Of a stretch of DNA of 64,000 nucleotides, positions 51,686 to 63,967 are shown piece by piece. Origin of the DNA: Planococcus citri (lineage: Eukaryota; Arthropoda; Insecta; Hemiptera; Pseudococcidae); NCBI RefSeq assembly GCF_950023065.1, contig NC_088678.1:84105590-84169589 (forward strand), given 5' to 3'. Each line of letters begins with the position of its first letter. Positions within the stretch are counted from its first letter, which is position 1. Position numbers and translations under genes: made by a program. The notes under the pieces were generated by a model. The model made no database searches, was not told the origin of the DNA, and saw nothing but the letters and a program-made list of their open reading frames with translations.

Positions 51686-52931
51686 TCAGCTCAACGCGTT
51701 AAACAACGAACATACGCTACAAATGACGAATAATCCGTTGAAATAAGGTTCGCTCATGACGGCGAAATTAGGTTTGCTGTGGCAGTAGGTGGCGTGCTCG
51801 TTCACCGTTTGATTGGCAGCCGATTCGATTTGCTCCAACGAGAGACTCGTGTACAATTCTATCGGACATCGAGCGCACGTTATAAGGTTCTTTCCTTTCG
51901 CTATTTGCAGAAAACCTTCCTGACAAACCGGGCAACATACGAGTTTCGGTGTTGGCTCGAAAAATTGCTCTTCTTCGGCTTTACGGTACTCCTCCAATAT
52001 CCAATTTACTACGCATTATCGAAGAGTGTTTATCAGTTTTCACAGTTTGCAAATTTTATCGTTACAACAACGAAAATTACTACTATGGGTGAGTGGGTGG
52101 GTAGGTAGGTAAGTAGGTACTAAGTAGACAGGCTAGGAATCGGTACTCGTGAAAAACATACATATGTACACGTAGGTAGGTATCGAGCGAGCGATGAGAC
52201 CCCGGAGAAAACAAGATACATACGACACCCTAATGAGGAAAGACCCGATAGAACGACGACTATAATATTGGCAAGATTCTCTGCCGAGTACTTACATTGC
52301 TCTTCTATAAGTTCGTCTTCTATCTGTTTCATTACTTCAATTTCCCTTTCGATATCGAAACTGTTCTTATCGTTAACGGCGTCGACGTCGGCGGCGCATG
52401 ATGACGAATCGTCGTTGGGACAGCTGCAAAATACAAGTCGCAACGCTAACGTTACCCGAGTGCACCCAAGTACATAGTACATACATACTATACGAAAATG
52501 CGATTGCGTAAACGCGGGGGAGTAGGAGTAGGAGTACTTACGCTAGCGATTCCGAAGAATCTTGAAATTCGCCCAACTCGTCGTACAAATAAGCGCACAG
52601 AGTGTCTTGAAAACCATCGCTGGCACTGGCACTGGCGCTGGCGCTCGTCTTGTCCGACCGTCTCATTCGGTCGAGTAGCGAACTTCTGTTTAGCTTTATT
52701 CTCGACCTGAAACGCTGTACACGGCGAAATAAACAAATTTCATCGATCAAATAAATACCGAGTCGACGACGTAGTTTCCGAATACGCCTGAAGCGTAGGC
52801 GATACGACGAGCCATACCTCTCGAAGGATATCCTTGAAGTCGGCCGGCTTATTTCTCAGTTTGTAAGCTAGAATTCTAGCGCGAATTTTCGAATCGGTTC
52901 GAGGAGTCATAATTGTTCCCAGCAAAGCCAT
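51686..52931 (-). CDS. RPAIN: RPA-interacting protein (RPAIN/RIP-alpha homologue), 4 exons, 245 aa
   Basis: RPAIN binds replication protein A and helps bring it into the nucleus. Exons (complement): 52931-52818, 52714-52542, 52423-52296, 52008-51686; the total is exactly 246 codons. The basic N-terminal part (KIRARILAYKLRNKPADFKD, then DRMRRSDK) matches the RPA-binding segment of the family. A Ser/Ala repeat and an acidic helical middle (EIEVMKQIEDELIEEQ) follow. The C-terminal zinc-finger region has CPVC (164-167), CARC (183-186), the hallmark VNEHATYC (207-214) and CSVC (235-238). Exon 2 has two possible acceptors; only the one beginning RFRSRIKLN keeps the frame. The length is close to the human protein (about 220 aa). 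It is divergently oriented to the downstream membrane-protein gene at 54188. Confidence 0.88.
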
Positions 52932-54187
52932 CGTATCCGCTATCCGCAGGGTTTCTCAACTCGTTCTAACCACAGCGCACAACCACCGCTGAAAGCTGAA
53001 AGCTGAAAAATCACCAAATCGACGGTTACAGTTATCTACATTACAATCGTCGAATAATGCGTTTCCACATGCGTAAAACTGACGTTCCGTTACCCAATAT
53101 TCTTCGTTAACAACGACAACTTGACGGAATCTTACCGCGAAGCAGATTCGCACTTGGCATCAAGCGATCGTTACTCGTTAGGTAAGGTATTACACGTTAC
53201 GTTCTTATTTATGCCAGCTAGATTTTACTTACTCGAAAACGGAGACAGCCGAGGCTGGCGCAAGCAGTCTTGTCGACAACGGCTGACCGGCTGTGCACGA
53301 TAAACGTCCAACGATCGAGACTATCTACGAGACTTTAAATTACTTAAAATTTTGAATTAATCTTCACTCGCAGAGCCGCTGAAACTTCGGTAAGGATCGA
53401 CGTTCGACCGGTTCGACGATCGAAAAACAAATTCAGAAAGAGGAAAATGAGCGCCAACATCTCACCGATCTGCGATCAACCAATTTTTACGCTGGATAAA
53501 GCATGGTGGCCGCAACGTGAAAACGTGACCGTGACACCGTTAATTTACACTACTTTGTTTCCATTTCCCTTTGACTATATAATACTGGACTGCTAGCACC
53601 TAGTTAAATTACACGTGAATTTGATAACGTCGCGAGGCCAACATGTATAACGTTATTCCGGTTTATAAGGCTCTGTTCGCACCCTCTCTTACCGCACTTC
53701 AGTGGAATCACCCAAGTGAGCGTAAACAACTAGGGCGAATTCCACTGAAGTGCGGTGAGAGAGGATGCGAACAGAGCCTTATAGAACGGACATGTTGGAC
53801 CCGTCACGTTCATCACTGCTAGCAGTCCAGTATTATATAGTCAAAGCCATTTCCAAACAAAGAGAACGTTACGAAAACGAAACAGTTACGTTACGGTCAG
53901 TACGTTCTCTTATCAAACAAAACAACCGATACCTCAAAACAAAACAAAGTACAAACACCTGAACAACAAATGAAATGAACAAAGACTCGGTTAAAAATAT
54001 TTACGTTTTACTTTAATCAAATTACATTACATTTATACGTTACAATATTAATAATTTAATTAATAAATTACCGATTACTTCGGCGCGATTACGAATTATT
54101 TTGCGCCGGTAATTTTCGTTTTCAACTTTGCCGACTGCGAATACAAAATACAAAAACGCCGCCGCCGCCGGTGTTATCGTGTAAAAA
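52932..54187. other. Divergent intergenic region RPAIN / TMEM121-like gene
   Basis: The 1.26 kb separating two divergent genes should hold both promoters. It contains the hAT-type MITE at 53570-53846. No TATA box can be assigned with confidence, although TATATAAT occurs within the MITE ends. Confidence 0.55.
53570..53846. mobile_element. hAT-like MITE (277 bp) with perfect 8-bp target duplication
   Basis: The direct repeat CCATTTCC flanks it exactly (53562-53569 and 53847-53854). The ends are inverted repeats (CTTTGACTATATAATACTGG and its complement at the right), and an inner stem beginning TATAAGGCTCTGTTCGCA folds back with near-perfect pairing. The 8-bp duplication and short TIRs fit hAT-type transposition. 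It lies in the shared upstream region of two divergent genes. Confidence 0.85.
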
Positions 54188-54777
54188 ATGGAAGTGATTC
54201 GCAAGAAAATACGATTTCGCGTAATTTTTGTAATCGACGTGTTTCTGTTGCTTTTTGTGCAAGTGCTACAAGGAGCGTCGTTGAATTATTATTTCATCAA
54301 GCAGTTCGAAGAATATTTCACGACGTACTTTCTGTTTATTCTAGATTTCTTGTGCTCGTGCGTGTTTGGCGGTACGTTCTATTTGTCTTACGTATATTTC
54401 ACCAGACCGGGTAAGCATATTCAGTCGTCGACGTCGTCGTCGTCGTTGGGTGTGCGCAGAAATTTCACAAGCAGCGTGAAGAAGAGCTTTCCCGAATCCA
54501 CCTACGGCGTATTACCTTTGAGCTACGTATCGTGGTTGATTTACGTAGCCGTTCTCATATCAAAATTGTCCATCATCTTCGGAACGGACATTGTATTTCA
54601 TCTAGCCAGCGAGTATCCTTCTCACGCGTACACCAGTCAAATATTTCAGGTAACGTAACTCGTCGTTATATACTATGTACAAGTGCATGTAGTGTAGCTA
54701 ATATACATCCCGCTAAGCGACGTAATTTCTCCATCTCGATAATATCTACCTACCTGCGTAGGTAAAGGTATCTTTGT

Positions 54778-54856
<79 letters not shown>

Positions 54857-55573
54857 CGATTACGTAATCTTTGTGTTATGCGAATGCGAAACGTAGCGTA
54901 GCTAGCTATTTTGTACATAACTAAACGATCACGTCGTCGTGTTTTTCATTCGCAGGTGTCGGTCGCGCTATCCAGTATTGTTTTCATGCTGCTGGTCGAA
55001 GGTCACAACTGGCACAAAAAGTCTTCCGAATGCTATTCTTACGTGACGGCGGTTTGCAAGAAAACCGGTATCGAAATTTTCGATTCGGTCGAAATGTTAC
55101 AATTCCTAATCACCACCGACCACCTGTGGAAGCCGATAGAGAACGCGGTATTCGTATTGGCGACGGTTAATTTCGTATTGCCGGCGCTGTCGTTGTACGC
55201 GCTGAGTATATCGGATTTCGGCCGAAACGTCACCCGCAGATGTTTGCCGCTTCGCATAATTCACAGCGTCGCGCGACTACTATTGATCGATATCCCATTT
55301 TTTGCGGTACGTCTGCACGTTCTCATTGTCAACAAACAAATCTCGGCTTTCATGATGAAGAATTTATTCTACATCTTGTTGGCGGTCAGAGAACTGTATC
55401 TGGACGTGTTCATGTACTGCAAACCGACCGACAAGTCGTCGTCGTCGCGTAAAAGTTCGCCTCCCAAGCACGAAGAAATACCGCTGAGTAACGAACAAAC
55501 TCAAACCGACGCGGACGACGGCGACGGCAACGTTGAAAATGAAAATACTCGCAAATTCAATCTCGATAGCTGA
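54188..55573 (+). CDS. Multi-pass membrane protein, TMEM121-like, 2 exons, 359 aa
   Basis: Exons 54188-54649 and 54956-55573 join in phase 0 at IFQ / VSVALS, giving 360 codons. I see about seven hydrophobic segments, near residues 9-30, 44-68, 114-134, 155-170, 216-240, 260-282 and 288-308. The tail is Ser/Pro/acidic and likely cytosolic (SSSSRKSSPPKHEE and onward). The order of features resembles vertebrate TMEM121 and fly hole: a DSVEMLQ-like segment before a membrane helix, then a late SAF-xx-KN helix (ISAFMMKNLFYILL). This assignment is from remembered family pattern, not a search, and no biochemical function can be stated. The intron carries 19 tandem CCTG units. The ATG chosen is the first in frame and is followed at once by a basic stretch and the first hydrophobic segment. 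Confidence 0.75.
54781..54856 (+). repeat. (CCTG)19 microsatellite in the TMEM121-like intron
   Basis: Nineteen uninterrupted CCTG units lie about 100 bp before the splice acceptor at 54955. They are likely length-variable between individuals. Confidence 0.97.
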
Positions 55574-58256
55574 TCTCGTCGTCTCGTGGTTGTGCGAAAA
55601 CTGAGAAAATCAAAAATGACGACGCGACGCGGTGGCCTAATTATTCTTATACCTTGGACGAACCATACCTGACTCGTACCTACATATCCGCGTCAAGTAC
55701 ATACATACTCGTACGTATCGTTTATCTACGAGTATATCGTACGAACCTATGTATGTAGTACGTAGTACGTAGTACGTACACGACACACGTTCGATGTTGT
55801 ATTTGTATAATGTATGTATATTATGTACTCGTAACTAGTATGTAACTTTTGTAAGTGTAAGCTCAATTGATCTCGTTTGAAAAATCTAGACTGCCAGTGC
55901 CTCTCTACCGAGTACCTATATGTCTTGTCTATGTATGTAATATGCGTTATGCGTTATGCGTTATGCGTACTCTGATTTCATATTTTTGTACTTATTATTT
56001 GTACTATTACTCGTATTGTACTCGTTTGTAATTGTAAATGTGTTTACTTTCTACCAATACCGTACGTATTTACCTGCGCATTTTTTTTACGAGTACTCGA
56101 CTTTTTTTAAATCTGTAATTGAATTTTTTTTTAAGTATAGACGATATTCGACGTACGAGTATTGGTAAATTATTTATACAGTACATACTCGTATGTGTAT
56201 ATAAGTTTGTAAATGTAACTAACTCGAAAAGCTATGTGTCGATTTGTACGATTCAATAAAAAAATGTCTTCAGCGTGTTTTGTAATGAAAATAGTGTACC
56301 GGTACCTGCCTACCGGATTACCTTTTAATACGTCCGTGAATTTCGATTTTAATATTTGGCGCGTATTTTTTGATCGGTACCTCTACCTTCTGCGTAGACT
56401 TCCAAGTCCAGTTTCTACTTTGGTGATAAGTAGATACGTAATTACGTATTTACGGCAAACGTGGCTAGGCAACATTACATCCGATTTTTCTCATCAGCCG
56501 CGTCCATTCATTTATCCGGAATCTAGTAAGCTTTAAAAAAACTCGCGGTTGTTTTTTTTGTCTCACCCGAGTAGGTATGTACCTGAATAGTGTGGGTGCG
56601 GTTGGCTGTTCTGAAAAACCTCCGTGGTCGAAAATTCCACGGAATTCTTCCTAGCCAAATTTCTTGGAGGAGGGGGGGGGGGGCATTTTCATTTTTCAGG
56701 CAAAAATACACCTCGTATTCGCGGCAAACTGGTTAGGCAATTTTATTAACACTCCGGAATCCGAAAATGTGTATTCCACTATCGAAGGCTGTGGTACTGG
56801 TGGTGGTGGTGGTGGTGGTGGTGGTGGTGGTGGTGTTCGTGTTCGTGTTCGACTAATTCGAGGTCGCTGAATTCGAATGTGGGGTCCATTTGTGTCTCGG
56901 GTCGCCGCCAAGTCCGATAGCAAAATGAACGTTCGAATTAGTCCGAAAACGTCGTTAAAAATGCAAAATTCGACGACCGATTTGCGCTGATTATTGAGCC
57001 AAAAATGGCCCATTTCGTGTAGAAAAAAGCGGCGTGCCTTGTGTTTGCCTCGAGTTCGCCTTGTCTTTTCTTGGGGAAAGATACTTACATAAGTAGGAGT
57101 TACGAACACAACGAATGTGAAAACGTTTATTCTTTCTTTCGTTACATACTCGTACGTAACGTACGTAATCGTATAGGTAATTATTGGTTTGGTTTCTCAG
57201 CGACAGGTGAGCGTGTGAGTGTGAGGTCACCTATACGTCATCACGCGTGGGTGTGATTACTTATCTCTACATTCGCATTGATAGATACAAATACGAGAAC
57301 CTACATTAAATACTACTCGTAAATGATAAATAACGCCACGTCATCGTCACGTCGCGTCGATTACCTTCGAATTTGAAGTTCCATATCGAGCGCCAAGTTT
57401 TCGTAAGGGTGGAAATCTGTATTCAAAATTTTTCGCGTGTTACTTTTGAGCCGTGAAATGTATTCGTCTGCAATTGATTCGAGTCGAGTCGAGTTAATGT
57501 TTGACGACAGATAAACTATAGTACCTAGGTACCTACTCGTTCATACTCGTACTTAGTGCTTAGGTTCGGAAAGAACAAAAACAAAAAAAAAAAAAAAAGT
57601 GGTCGCATAGCTTCGGAAAATTGTTTTTTCAATTTTTAATTTTTAATGTCAAAATGAAGTTAGGTATTGCACTTGGTCGAAAAAATGTCAATTTTGTACT
57701 CGTATAGGTACGCCTACGCACTATACGCAGGTGGAGCCGGTATAGAGGTAGATAGTACATAGATACCTAATACGAGTAAGTCTTAAGTGTACGCAAAATT
57801 ATTGAAAAAGTATCGAAATTTCACGCTCAACTGCTCAAGCTGAACCTACCTCTGTCGGAAGATTTCATCGCGTCATTAACGTTGGTAACATTGGCGACTG
57901 GATACGCCATCGGCACCGGCATCGGCATCGGCAATGCTTCTATGTAACACGAGTCTTCTTGATACAAGTTTGACGTATCTACGAGCAAATTGTAACTTTC
58001 GCTTTATACTCGTATTTGGCGATAGTACCCTAGATGCAGATGCAGATGCAGATGCAGATGCACCTACCACCTAATACGATGGTAGTTCAGTAGATTATGG
58101 TGTGCGTTAAGTGCAAGTGCAACTAGTGCTTTACTCGTATTGTCATCGTCGCAATTTGCAACTGCAGCGCATATGCAGGATACACATACGCGCGCAGTGC
58201 TAAAAGCAGAAGCGGATAAGCGCATTGAAAACGAAAAGCGCCAAATGCGCCAAAAG
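55574..58256. other. Convergent intergenic region TMEM121-like / AMT-like
   Basis: Holds the 3' ends of both genes, a (GGT)n run near 56795-56834, GTACGTA repeats near 55760, homopolymer A near 57580 and GCAGAT repeats near 58035. Open frames such as 56696-57109 (-) run through the GGT repeat and are not credible genes. Confidence 0.55.
56255..56260 (+). terminator. Candidate polyadenylation signal AATAAA
   Basis: An AATAAA hexamer followed by an A-run lies about 680 bp after the TMEM121-like stop codon on the same strand. It is the first canonical hexamer I noticed, but use in vivo is unproven. Confidence 0.35.
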
Positions 58257-61200
58257 CTATATCATCGCCGTGTCAATAGGTTGTTTTGAAATTCGTCGAA
58301 ATGACGCACCAGGTGCTTCCGGCTCTTCTTTCTGCGCAAATTTTTGCACTCCTTTGACGAGTAAAGTCGTTATTATCGTCCATATGGCTGACCATAAGCA
58401 AATGGCTGTTACTCCGGCAAAATTTATCAGTAAAGACTGCGCAAATGAGTAAATGCACGAATAAATTAATGGGTACGTACTAATACGTATTATGTATGTA
58501 GATGTACATATGTACGTATGTACGAGTATATGAGACATTACGATGTAGGTACCATCCATAATGCATAGGTATATTATTGCTGAAAACAGAAAGAAGGTGA
58601 GGAATGGCGTACCTACGGAAGAGTCAGTCGCCATTTCTTAACATAGCAGCTTAGAAGAAGAGGATAAACCAGCTTAACAAGCCTAAATTAGTACATACTC
58701 GTATCTACCTATCTATCTGCAATCTGCAGACTGGAACTGCGAGGCCGAGGCCGAGGCCGAGGCCGAGGTTGCGGTTAAGACTTGGACAACTTACCCACAG
58801 ATCGTTACTGGGATTTTCCGAATGTAGCATGCCATCGCGGGAGAATATTTTCATAGCGACCATACCCCAAACTCCACCTCCGAAATACACCGGACATGCG
58901 TCAATTGGATCATCGACTAAAGAGCAGAAGCGATTAGCGAAAGTCATTTAAAATTTTACTCGTACTGTACCTACTATACCTATACCCATACCTATACTTA
59001 CGGCTACTGCGATCAAACGCCGCCCGTGGCCGACTGGCCGCATATGCAGCGCCGGACGCCCGGAAGACGGAAAAAAAGGTCAGATATTTACCTAACTTAC
59101 GAGTAAATACGTAGGTAAGGTAAGGTAAGGTACCTAGGTTACGTACTTTTTAGCAGTAGTATAAAATAACGCAAAGCCGTAAATATTACAGCGCTTATCA
59201 TGCCGATTGTGAAAGATTCGAGAGCGCTGTACGCGAATGCAGCTGCGCTAACCGCCACCTGTTCATATAAAAAGGTACGCAAATAAGTATAGGTAGGTAC
59301 ACATAATTTTGCAGCACTCGAAGGTAGGTAGGTAGGTAGGTAGGTAGTAGGTACTAACCATAGCTGAGAAACATCCATTGGCCGTATTACTCAGTAACCA
59401 AAGCGATTGTTGAATCCTCATCCTGCCTATGGCCAGCGCTACTAAACAACCACCAGCTCCTCCTACGATCGTATTTTGTATGATTTTGTTTAACGAATCG
59501 ACGCTAACGCTAGCGCCATCGCCATCGCCATCGCCGCTGTCTTGGGCGCCGTCCATACTCGTACTCGTACTCGTACGATGTAATGCGCCGCAGTTGAAAG
59601 AGATCAGACCGACTACCGATAACATCACTCCGGTGCCGAAAAGCTAACGCATAAATGCAAACAATTACCCGAGCGATTGAAAAAATACAGTAGGTACCTT
59701 ATACACAATACACATACTTATACGTATCGCTAGGTACTCGTAAGTCGTATCTATCGATCGCGGATTAATGGATTTCGACAAACGAATCGGCCAACAAATT
59801 CACTTTCCGTGCTGGAAAAGTACCTATCGAGAAAAATTTCCAACCCCTTAGCCGTGCAGGCGCGGCGAAACGAACAGAGGTTTCCCAAAGTCGGCTCATT
59901 CTTTGCCAACTTTTGAGCACATAATACGAGTACGTATAACCCGCGTAATAGGCCGTACATAATTAGGTAGGTACCTCGGTCACGTGAGGCCATATGTGAT
60001 CTGTCACGAGAAAACCAGGATAGTGTCCAAAAAATCGATTTGGTTTTTTTTATGGATATTGGTAGTACTCAGTGTGCAGAATTCGCCTGTGGTGGTTAAA
60101 ACGTTCGCGAACGATTCTTTTGACCCCAAATTCAAGGTTAAAAAAATAGAGCAACTACAAAAAAAGTTTGAAATTTTTTTTTTTTGTGATTTTCTTGAAA
60201 AGTATGTTTTGGGGAGTCAACATGCAAATTTTTGGGGCAATCGGCCCACATTTGGAGGATTAGTGCCATTTTATTGACATTTGAATGAGGCTTAAGCTGG
60301 GAAAATCAACTCTTTTTACCTTGGACAAAATTTTTGAAAAAATTGAAAAACTCAATAAATAACTTTATTTTATATTAATTATTCATTCTTAGTAGTTTTC
60401 GCGACATTTTTGGCGCAAAATTTTAAAAAAAACGAAAAAATCGATTTGGGGAAATTTCGATTGTCGGCCTTTGGCAACCCTGATTTTGAAAAAAAATGTC
60501 AGGTTATGTTGGCACCCCTTGTGGCCAAAAGTGGTCCAAGTTTCAAGGACCTACGAATCATAGATCGCCGAACACATAGATTCAAAACTTCAAATGCCCG
60601 TCCTGTAAAATTTACGTTTTGGACACTAACCTGGTTTTCTCGTGACAGATCACATATAAAGTAGTTGAGGAATCGTGCCCTACTTTTCTGCAGCATCCGC
60701 CAATCAACCACCTCCTCCTCCTTCCCCCCCCCAGTTTTTTCTGCCAAGTCTGCCGCCATCGCCACTCGAAGAGAACTTTCTTACCCGGAATAACTATATG
60801 GTTTTTTTTGTTACTTCACCCAAATGTAGGTAGATACATAGGTATTATTTGTTTTCAATACCTACGGTAGGTAGGTAGGTAGGTAGGTCTAGGTACCTAT
60901 AAGAATACGAGTAAAATTACCGAAGTCGAATATATGGGCGATATTTCGGAATTTTCGTTGAACCTGCCTTGTCTAGGACCCATCATTACGGACACGATGA
61001 AACACGATGCGCCGGCAAAAGCGAAAACCACGCCAGCTCCGGAAAAATCGACGTAGCCCAAGTTGCGCAACCAACCCTGAGCAGTCCAAGTCCAATGAAT
61101 GCATATCGGATGAATCACGCCTGAGATGGCAAAGGCCAAACAATGGATAGATATACGTATTACGTATTACGTAAAATGTATTCGTACCTAGCACCTACTA

Positions 61201-63106
61201 TCTAGATCTACCGGGTGCCTATGTAGCATAGTAGCTAAACGATTAAACTTGATCGTCTCCCATTATCCATTGCCAATAGCCTACCAGCCGGGCGCGGACG
61301 CGGGCGCGAAGATTGCGATGTAGGTAATTAGATATCGTTGAAAGCACACGACAGTCGACAGCGGTGTCACAGTCGCAAAACTGAAAACAATAAACAAACA
61401 AAAGCGTTCAGATCTGTCGACAAAAAGCGCCGCAAGATGGGTGGAAGGGACTGGCAGCTGGCAGGGCACAATCACATTGTAACTCGTCGTTGCCAAAACT
61501 TTGGGGTAAGGGTGTAGGTTGGTAGGTAGGTAGGTAGGTAAGTACAGGGTGCCCAGAAATATCGAGCACCCCTAAGAAAGTTTTTCATTAAAAATTACGC
61601 GTAGGTTGGCAACGTGAAATAGATGCGTATGATTGGTGGAATATGTTATTTCTCCCATTATTACGAGTACATTTATCATTCACTGTGACCAATCCGAAGT
61701 ATTTGGCAGAAAACTTTCTTCGGGGTACCTACTCGATTTTCTGGGCACCCTGTACATAAGTACCTATTTTTCAGTCACCTACCTATCTGCCGAGCCTGTC
61801 TTTAGGGGTTTCGAGTTTCGAGTTTCGACTTTCAACGATATATACCTACGAGTACTTGTACTCGTACCTAAACACGCAATTACACGCCCGGCAGGTCACT
61901 ACCGCCAATCGATATAGGTATCGGTATAGGTATGTGCCATGTGGTAGTACGAGTATCGACATCGACGAACGACGATATCGTTGTTACCTGATATTAAGAC
62001 GCTATAAATGAGGAAGGTTATGGCGTTACACCTTTCCAGCAGGACGGCCGATATTAGCGTAACTGGTGTTGCGATTACAAGAGCCGTATACAGCGATTGC
62101 GATTGCGATTGCGCCGATGGCTGCAGCGGAGCAGACTGCATAGTATTAGCAGGAGATTGGTAGCTGTCGCTGTCGCTGTAGCTGTACTCTGCTGTTGTCG
62201 AGTTTCTCGAGCTGATATAGCCGGTAAAAAAATTGCCATCGCTGAACGACAAACGCCAGCCAATAAGCCAGTACATGGAACAGCTGACGACTGTAATTTT
62301 ATAAAAACACAAAGGTAAAAAACGAAGAGAATGTAAGTAGTAAGTACTATACAAATATGTATTAACAAACGGCGGCAATTCACGTAATGCGGCTTCTATA
62401 CAGTACTCGTATACCACGCCGTAAAGTACCTTATATGTAGGTGGGCACTGGGCATCGTAACACTAATGCTTACCTAGGTGCAAAAACACTTTCAAAAATA
62501 CATCGGAAGTGTATTTATCGCGTACTCGGCTGCTTTCGATGCACATTAATCCAACCTGTAACGCTGCAACCAACCAACAAACAAGCGTACGGTTACACGA
62601 TTACAAGTACTCGTATCTAGGTTCGTTCACCTGTCAATTTGACGAATCTGTAGCGATCTGCGATCTGCGATCGGCGATCGAGTGGAAATTCTCATTTCTG
62701 GGGCATGCAGCGAGAGGATTTCTACGAGTATTCTCGTTAAAAATTGAGGCGAAAACTTGTTTTTGGGAAAATGCGTATTAGCGTGTTTCTGTTTCTGACT
62801 GCGCTGCGTAGATCTACGAGCAGTTTGTAGTGTAGGCGTAGGCGTAGGTCCATGTATCAGTGTCGTGTTCACTGTCCAAACTTCCTAAGCCGGTGCTGTG
62901 CAGTTGCAGCACAAGTTTGCTAACAAAGTATCTACCTACCTATCTATGTACATATATCTACACATCTACACGTATACATATTAGGATATGTTGAGATTGA
63001 GAATGAGATACTCACGTAGTAGTAATAAGCCGTATAATATTAAAAATTCATCGTCAGTCGCTTGCTTGGAAGAAATCAAATCGTTTTCCGAAGGAACGGC
63101 ATACAT
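58257..63106 (-). CDS. AMT/MEP/Rh-superfamily ammonium-transporter homologue lacking the twin histidines, 8 exons, 460 aa
   Basis: AMT proteins form trimeric membrane channels for ammonium. Exons (complement): 63106-63016, 62563-62474, 62290-61988, 61120-60921, 59643-59359, 59258-59147, 58916-58795, 58436-58257; the total is exactly 461 codons. Family landmarks in order: QVGLMCIESSRVR (helix 1), YWLIGWRLSFSDG, LLERCNAITFLIYS, IHWTWTAQGWL, LGYVDFSGAGVV, GPRQGRF, SFNCGA, KIDDPIDACPVYFGGGVWG. At positions that normally form the pore, the sequence reads Leu131 (AmtB F107), Phe194 (H168), Leu241 (W212) and Tyr371 (H318); Phe244 and Asn245 of the GFN motif remain. Two loops carry low-complexity inserts (QSQSQS, GDGDGDG). 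The frame is open with good splice sites, so this is not an obvious pseudogene. It may be a divergent, non-canonical paralogue. Confidence 0.87.
59995..60654. mobile_element. 660-bp TIR element in an AMT-like intron
   Basis: Inverted ends read TGTGATCTGTCACGAGAAAA on the left and the exact complement on the right. The match extends to about 40 bp with one mismatch. TA flanks both ends (59993-59994, 60655-60656), suggesting a Tc1/mariner-type target. It lies between the exons at 59643 and 60921 and has no transposase frame. Confidence 0.78.
61545..61752 (-). mobile_element. Mariner-like MITE, family CAGGGTG, copy 2 (inverted)
   Basis: TA flanks (61543-61544, 61753-61754) enclose ends CAGGGTGCCCAGAAATATCG and GGGCACCCTG. 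The interior is in the opposite orientation to copy 1 (TAGGTTGGCAACGTGAAATA). It lies in the intron between AMT-like exons 3 and 4. Confidence 0.8.
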
Positions 63107-63932
63107 TTTGCATTTCGTTTGGAGCAGCTAACTGCTAACGTCTAACGTCTACCGTACCTAAGTCAAGATAATGCCAGTGCCACTGATAAGACTTGTCCTT
63201 ATACGATACGATACGATACGATACGATACGTAGACGTAGACGTATACGTATGTAATGTATATACGAGTAAGGTCCGAGTATTTACTTATCAATTTACCGT
63301 CGCACCTCGCCTCACCTCGCCTCACTGCGTCCCAATCCCAATGTACGATACATTTGCGGTCATTTCGTGCCCGCGGCGGCGCTGCGCCACGCCGTACCCA
63401 AGTACAAGTATTTGTACTTACCTACCTAAACCTATATGCTACGCATGATAGTCGATAGACGATACTTACTCGTGTAGGTACTCCAAGTACCAACTAGCAA
63501 CTATACGTACCTACGTATGTACACTTGTACACTATACATACGAGTACGAGTACGCGTACGTCATAGCCAACCTCATAAAATTTGCGAAATGTGGCTTCAG
63601 GCTTGGCTTCGAGCTCGGCTACTACGTGAACGTGCATAGGTAGTTAGGTACTCTACTTGTACAACTACCTAGCTCAGAATTATCACTTCCAACATACGCG
63701 TACGATTACAGAGGGATAGATACAGGGTGGCCAGAAATATCGGGTACCCCTAAAAAAGTTTTCTACTAAATACTTGGGTTGGTCACAGTGAATGATAATA
63801 ATGAGAACACATGATTGGTTGTTGGACTGGAGAGATAACATTCCACCAATCATATGCATCTATTTCACGTTGCCAACCTATATTTTTAATGAAAAACTTT
63901 CTTAGGGGTACCCGATATTTCTGGCCACCCTG

Positions 63933-63967
<35 letters not shown>

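Noticed and set aside
56696..57109. 137-codon minus-strand frame with a proline run
   Set aside because: The proline tract is a GGT microsatellite; no other coding support.
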